A stretch of 64,000 nt of DNA, from the NCBI RefSeq assembly GCF_014898055.3, contig NW_023601543.1, positions 17,553,433 to 17,617,432 of the forward strand, read 5' to 3'. Origin of the DNA: Talpa occidentalis. Lineage: Eukaryota; Chordata; Mammalia; Eulipotyphla; Talpidae. A program made the position numbers and the translations under genes. Below are positions 58,645-64,000 of this stretch, in pieces; the first letter of the stretch is position 1, and every line of letters starts with the position of its first letter. The notes below the pieces were generated by a model. The model did not search any database. It had not been told where the DNA came from and saw only the letters and a program-made list of their open reading frames with translations.

Positions 58645-59100
58645 TGCAATGAACAGTGATTAACAAGAATAAGTTTTATTTGTTTATTACAGTAATAGAC
58701 ATATTGTTGGCTATCTATATCTAATTCCAATGTGTCTAGTATGCCAATAGCAACCCCTGGTAATGACCATTTCTCATTACTGCATTGAGCTCAGGCTAGG
58801 CAAAAAAAAAACGATACCCTGAAAGACATCATTTGAGCCTTCTTCTACTAAAGTATGTCCATGCTTGATGAAAGGACCTGCGATTTAAAAAAAAAAAAAA
58901 AAGAGGTGGGATTGTATTGGCAATTGGCATCATTTGATCCAAGGGACCCACAAATGACTGGCAGTTATTATGTCAAGAAATCCTGTGCAGTTTGGTGGAC
59001 TCAAGATAAATAAAAAGTTACTTGGTTTCTATTCTCAGGAAAGCAATCTCATTCTATTCTGACCTCTGGCAAGAAGCCTTTGGCAATTAACCTGAAAATG
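58645..59100. other. Intronic sequence, nothing assigned
   Basis: A-run at about 58887-58901. No named repeat. Confidence 0.45.
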
Positions 59101-59104
59101 AATC

Positions 59105-59260
59105 CATGGTGCCATGAACCAAATTTGTCCCCCTACCCTCCATTCATACATTGAAGTCCTAACCCGCAATGTGATGGTATTCACAAATATTTAGTAAGCA
59201 CATACTTTGCATCAGACAGTATGAGAGGCATTGAGTTATGGTAATAGGCATTCTTGGCAG
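59105..59260 (+). repeat. MaLR LTR scrap followed by L2-like piece
   Basis: 'catacattgaagtcctaacc' and 'gcaatgtgatggtatt' at about 59145-59182 match the start of an MLT1/MST-type LTR. It passes directly into L2-like 'aaatatttagtaagcacata' at about 59186. Confidence 0.5.
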
Positions 59261-59269
59261 TAATGTGAG

Positions 59270-61310
59270 AGTGTGGAAATCCCAAGTAGTAATGAACTGT
59301 CAGAAAAAGAGACATGGAAGACTGAGGGGAAGTGAAGGTAAGCACCTATGTCATGATGTTGTCTACACCCAGCTCAGAAAACACTGGAAATATGAGATTA
59401 AATACTGCAAATCTTGAAATATTTCTAGGAAACTAAGTTGACTTTCTAAAGAACAATTGTTCAATTGTAAATATAACTACCTATATGTTTCTGAAAAAAA
59501 AAAAAAAACACAAATAAGTCAATTTAGGGTGATTGTATACATGAGAGACTAAATTGTTCGATATGCCCTTGATATGTCATAAGGGCTTTATTTATAGATC
59601 TTCAGCAATTTATATAACCCCCATCAGGGCTTCTGTTTCCATTAAGATGATGCTGGTGTTGCATATCTTCCTGTTCATAAGTGGATGGTGGTTTGAGAGC
59701 AACTGAGGTGATAAAGACATAGTAGGTCTTGACCACAGGTAAAAGGACCAGTAGGTGGCATTTTGACTCTGTGTCTATTGAATCCTCTCCAAATTCATTC
59801 CCTTTTTTTTTTTCTTTTTTGTTTCATTCTCAGAAAGAGGCAGCCAGATTACTCACTGGCTAGCCAAGATGGGTCACAACCTATGCTCTGCATGCAGAGC
59901 TTTTGAGAAGCCCCAGGTTACCAGGAATGATGCCGAAGCAATTGTACATGATTGGTACTCCTCTGCGCTGAGTTTTGTCCACTCTTTCCAAATAATGGGG
60001 AACACATGTTGTGTACCGAGGAAGCCTTTTTGTCTTCACAGGAGTCCTTGCTTTCATTTATAGAATACAAACTCCCTAAACTTGTAGCTGGGTTTTAGTT
60101 TTAGTTTAAATTCTATTGCATATCTGTTTGCTCCTTTGTTTTCCCTTTCTTTAACCAGAAGGACAAAAAAGATTGTGCATTTTTCTAAGTGTGTGCTGTC
60201 CATTGAGGTAGAATTACATGGGGGGCAGTACTTTCTCTACCCAACTGAGGGTAATGTTTAGAGACAGCTACTGTTTTCTGACTACTTTTTGTCATTTCCC
60301 CAAAAGTATCTAGTTGCATGGAAAGGTTTTACTCTTCTGAGCCCTCAGGTTCAAACTCTCAGATGTAATTTTAGGCAGAGACATATCTTATGCATGGTGA
60401 TTATATCCCTATTTTGATCAACAAAAAAAGTGTTAATCATCTAGAAATAAGAGCAGTGAATCATATTCTAATTTCATTCCTGTCTTGCTAGAGAAATAGA
60501 ACTGACATGTAAAAGTAAAATGGCATGTTAACTTTGCTGTAACGTATTAATGCTTAAGTAAAAGTATAATATATGCATGTAAATTCATAAATAATTTATA
60601 CACACAAACACAGGTCTCACCAGACATTATTTCAGCTCCTCTTTTGGGCAAATTCCGGTAGTATTGAGCAACTAGAGCTTTAGTTAAGGTGTTCAAATGG
60701 ACACTTGGAGTTGGGTACTGATTAACATGTATTTTAAGTATGATTTGATTTGCCTGAGAGGAAATCAGCAGCCCTTTAGAATATTAGTCATTTCAGAGAT
60801 TTTGTGTTATGACCTTTGACAAATTCATGTGTTTTTTTAAAGCTGTATGGCAGTCCCTCTTCTTTACCTTTTGCACATTCATCTGCAAATGTGCACTCAA
60901 AGGTGTGTTTCTAAAGTTTTCCATTTAACATAATGTGTATACATATAAAAATATCTGAGTAGACAGTCTTGGAGTTAAATAAATGTCTAATTTTTCCACA
61001 TTTCTGCTGTTTATTACTATGTGTCATTGCAAAATGAATAGGAAATGTGCAAAGGTAGGTGATAGTTCAGATGGAAATCTAATTAATACTTCATAATCAT
61101 AATATGCTCTTGAATATTCAGTATGAAGCAGTTCAGTCTTGAGGCTCTGCCAACAGAGTTTATTTGGTGCGGGGGGTACCAATAGAACTTATGAAAATAA
61201 CTTTTGCTAGTAAGGAAATATCAAGTCATCATTCCAATGACATAATTATCATAAAGTTATTGTGATGAACTCCTTGCATTCATCTAATGGTGTGTATCCA
61301 AGGAAAAGCA
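59270..61310. other. Intronic sequence, nothing assigned
   Basis: Contains a strong acceptor-like polypyrimidine/AG at about 59800-59834 and a 64-codon open frame at 59869-60063 without recognisable content. No named repeat. Confidence 0.45.
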
Positions 61311-61319
61311 TGCTTTAAA

Positions 61320-61480
61320 GGTAGTGTCTGGTCGTCAATATTATTATCTTCATTTGAAAGATGGAAGAACAGAGGTCCAGAGTTGTCAAGCCACATGTCC
61401 AACTTATAAGAAGTCATTGCCAGTGACTGAATTCTGAAGGCTCCAATCCTGTACTGTATCCACTACTGTCACTCAGCTGT
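61320..61480 (+). repeat. MIR SINE fragment
   Basis: 'ttattatcttcatttgaaag', 'gaagaacagaggtccagagt', 'aagccacatgtccaacttat' and 'ccaatcctgtactgtatcca' follow the MIR consensus. Confidence 0.8.
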
Positions 61481-61876
61481 GAAGCCACCAGGGATTTACT
61501 ATAAGCAAAACTAAAAACAGCAGGACCTCCTTCATGTGTGATGTACCAAAGAGATATGGTCCAATCACTTGACAGAATGAATTAATGCTGATTGCATCTG
61601 AAGGACAAGGGTCAGATGATTTAGAAGGGCATTTTTTTAATTTTTTGGTCCATACCTAAAATGATCATAAAAGTGCTTTACTTAGAATAAATGCTGCAAA
61701 GGCAATGTTTCGTTAATTTTCCTGTGCTTAATATGGTGCCCTTTTATGACTAAGTGATAGACATTTTCATTGAATGAACACAGCTAATGTTGTCATTCTG
61801 TCAAATTAGCAACATTTTACATTACCCTTTTATACAATGAGGTACTGCAGTTTCTTCTACCCCTAGTCTTTTCTAC

Positions 61877-61898
61877 ACACACACACACACACACACTC
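61877..61898. repeat. Short (CA)n microsatellite
   Basis: About ten to eleven CA units. Confidence 0.9.
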
Positions 61899-61899
61899 T

Positions 61900-62995
61900 A
61901 TTTTTTGTATCAAACCTTTTAAGCACATCAAAAAGTGCAGAAAATACAATATTTATGTTTCTACAACTAATACGAAACCCTTATTAACATCTTGCCACAT
62001 TTGTTTTATAGTGCTCTTTCCTTTTAAAGAAACAAAATGTTACAGACTTGTGCAACTCTACTCACTCTGTCCATCACTTTCCTTTCATTAATTGGATTTA
62101 GTTTGTATTATTTCATGTATATTTTCATAATTTTACTATATATGTAAGTACACATTACTAAAATAACAACCTATTTTTATCCTTAAGAGGGAGGGGTGGG
62201 GAAAGGAAGGACTAGAGTCAAAATGGGGGTGGGGGTGCAATTGTATGGGGAATATAACCAAAATGAAAATGCATACATTGTGCAAAGATGAAAAAAAGAT
62301 GTAAGAATTATATAAAATAAAATATTTAAATAAAAAAAAGATGTTCATAAATATTGTTCATGTTTCACAAATTGTATTTTTCAAACAGCTTTTTGAGATT
62401 TGTCTGTGTTGATACAAATAGATCTAGGCAATTTATTGCTATTTAATATTCCATACCATGAATAAACCACAGTTTAGCTAACCCCTTTCTCTTCTAATAG
62501 ACATTGAACTAAACTAATTTTTTAAATCATCATTATCTAGATTTTGGTAAACTACCCTATTCCTGTCTCCTGGAATATACATAAAGGAGTTTCTAGATCA
62601 TATACCTAGAAGGGAAGTAGTGTTTTCATCTTCAAATTTTCTAGATATTCCAAGATGTCTTCCAAAGTAATTGTATGCATTTTCCCTCCTACCAGAGACG
62701 TATAGCTATTGCTGTTGCCTTATATTCTCACTAAAACTTGTTGTTATTAGACAGATTCAATTTTCCAGAATAATGGATGTAATAGAAACTTGCTACTAAT
62801 GAGATTGAGTATGGCTTCAGAGTTATCAGCCTTTGTGGTTTCTTCCTTTATGAATTGCCTCATTTTGACATTTTCCTAGTTTTTGAGCATTTTGTTTTTC
62901 TAGTTGATATGTAGGAGTTCTTTATATATTCTGGATACTGATCCTTTGACATCTGTATACACTGGAAATGTCTCCTCTTGGTGTGTGCCTGATCT
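61900..62995 (-). repeat. Old L1M-type LINE, interrupted by a younger L1
   Basis: Reverse-complement L1M landmarks: 'cttattaacatcttgccaca' (about 61980), and after the interruption at 62185-62340, 'caaacagctttttgagattt' (about 62383), 'tttctagatcatatacctag' (about 62590), 'attttgtttttctagttgat' and 'ctttatatattctggatact' (about 62920), 'gatcctttgacatctgtata' (about 62940). Confidence 0.7.
62185..62340 (+). mobile_element. Short L1 3' UTR insertion inside an older L1
   Basis: gagggaggggtgggg, 'caattgtatggggaatataa', 'aaaatgcatacattgtgcaa', 'gtaagaattatataaaataa' and a short A-rich tail: the same 3' UTR as the other young L1 copies. No clear TSD. Sense to TENM1. Confidence 0.88.
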
Positions 62996-62999
62996 AACC

Positions 63000-64000
63000 T
63001 TTTATAATCTTTCTCTTTTAATTTTCAAGTGAAAAACAAATGATGGAAAATGTTCCTGCTGTATTAACTGACAAAGTTAGGTGCTGTTTGCAAATATTTT
63101 TTTTTAATCTTTCTTCCATATATCTTCCAATCTTATTAAAAATCCTAAATTCTAAAAAGATCACTGCATCTCCATGATTTCAAAGCAAAATAAGATTAAC
63201 TTTGTATTTTACTAATGTGGTGCGCATTTTTTTCTTCTCCTCTTGGTCTTTCTGCTTCGGCACAAGAGCTAATTGCTTATGCATTTACCAGGCCCATCTG
63301 CCCAGTTGAAGGAAGAGTCTCTATCTAGCTAGAGAGCTGCTCTTCACGAGCTTGACAAGCTGGTATGAGCTGGTATGCCTGAGGGACGTGTCTAAAGTCT
63401 CTCTGCTCATGTTTTATCCTGTTTGATTTCATTTTCTTTAAGTGTGAGCAATGTATTTTCTGTTGCGAATAAGGTTAGGAGCATATTTTTCCAATACACA
63501 TCTGTAAAATAAAAAATGTTTGGCAATGCATTTTTGGTTTTTTACGCCTAACTAGGTAGCAGTTAACATCCATCTCTGCAATGTTGCAAAACTCTGGTTT
63601 TTTCCTGTCTAACCTATAATTAAAATAATGTTGTGTTTAAAATACATTTTCCAATGTCGTCATTCTTGTGAGTTTCAGCAATTCCTATTCATTATCCCAT
63701 AGGCCCAGTAGACATTTTAGATATAGAAGAGACTGTGTCACTGCACTCAGATGCGATTGCTTAAAGTTCCTCAATGGATGATAATATGATATGTTTTGAG
63801 ACAGCATTTGAACAGAACCCATTTTACACTTCACTGATTTTCACCAAGCAAGAACATTTCTGATTTCTGCCTGTTTCCTACACTAATGGAGCCATATCCA
63901 CCTCTTAAGACATAATTGCCTTCAAGTGAAGGAAGTAGGTTTTTTTTTTTCCAGCTCTATTTTATAGTCTATGTCACTGAACCAGCTGACCAGGACATGA
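63000..64000. other. Repeat-poor intronic end of the window
   Basis: No named repeat. The part about 63235-63400 is of higher complexity than its surroundings, with homeodomain-like sites (gctaattgc, cttatgcattta) and a perfect palindrome ctctagctagag-like motif (tctagctaga at about 63324-63333). A candidate conserved element, not a supported gene. Confidence 0.3.

Larger units (their letters stand above)
17911..64000 (+). other. TENM1: TENM1 intron, downstream part (3' end outside window)
   Basis: From the GC donor to the right edge no further teneurin exon was recognised. The expected next exon would encode a proline-rich stretch followed by a His/Cys-rich motif, and no such frame exists on the + strand. 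The interval is therefore at least 46 kb of intron, filled by the repeats listed below. Confidence 0.8.

Noticed and set aside
59869..60063. Frame starting M-G-H at a good start context, considered as a ribosomal protein S29 retrocopy
   Set aside because: Only the first three residues agree; the cysteine pattern of that protein is absent.
17911..64000. Search for the following TENM1 exon (proline-rich and His/Cys motif)
   Set aside because: No matching frame on the + strand, so the intron continues off the right edge.

Overview
The window is vertebrate nuclear DNA, almost certainly from a placental mammal. It is AT-rich, with very sparse coding sequence, spliced exons, L1, L2 and MIR fragments, a MaLR-type LTR, and many tRNA-derived SINEs. 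I recognise one gene: teneurin-1 (TENM1, X-linked in other mammals), read on the + strand. Two consecutive internal coding exons are present, 15517-15777 (261 nt) and 17854-17910 (57 nt). Both encode part of the cytoplasmic N-terminal (Ten_N) region. The rest of the window is intron: at least 15.5 kb upstream, 2.1 kb between the exons, and at least 46 kb downstream. The first coding exon, the transmembrane segment, the EGF repeats and the YD-repeat shell of teneurin-1 were not found and must lie outside the window.

The introns are filled by transposable elements of different ages. The young layer is about fourteen copies of a tRNA-derived SINE in at least three variants plus a short head-only form. 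Most copies carry target-site duplications (TSDs) and A-rich or (TAAA)n tails. Five L1 insertions share one lineage-specific 3' UTR with a G-rich tract; one of them (34976-36195) has the inverted 5' half expected from twin priming. The old layer is L1M/HAL1-type, L2 and MIR pieces, two MaLR (MLT1-like) LTR pieces, and a decayed DNA-transposon-like element at 44.1-44.65 kb. The SINE is not Alu, B1/B2, cetartiodactyl CHR, equine ERE, carnivore CAN, vesper-bat VES or Rhin-1 as I remember those families, so I cannot name the species. A laurasiatherian such as a non-vesper bat or a pangolin is a guess.

The most interesting points are in and next to the gene. The 57-nt exon keeps frame if skipped, has a weak polypyrimidine tract and a GC 5' splice site, and lies 262 bp downstream of a 137-bp tandem duplication that was later split by a SINE. 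A second local rearrangement at 19.54-19.70 kb looks like a mosaic built from two sequences found 0.8 and 1.4 kb downstream. I found no operon, CRISPR array, bacterial-type system or other novel multigene system. The many short open frames are chance frames or lie inside SINEs and L1s, and I have not annotated them as genes.
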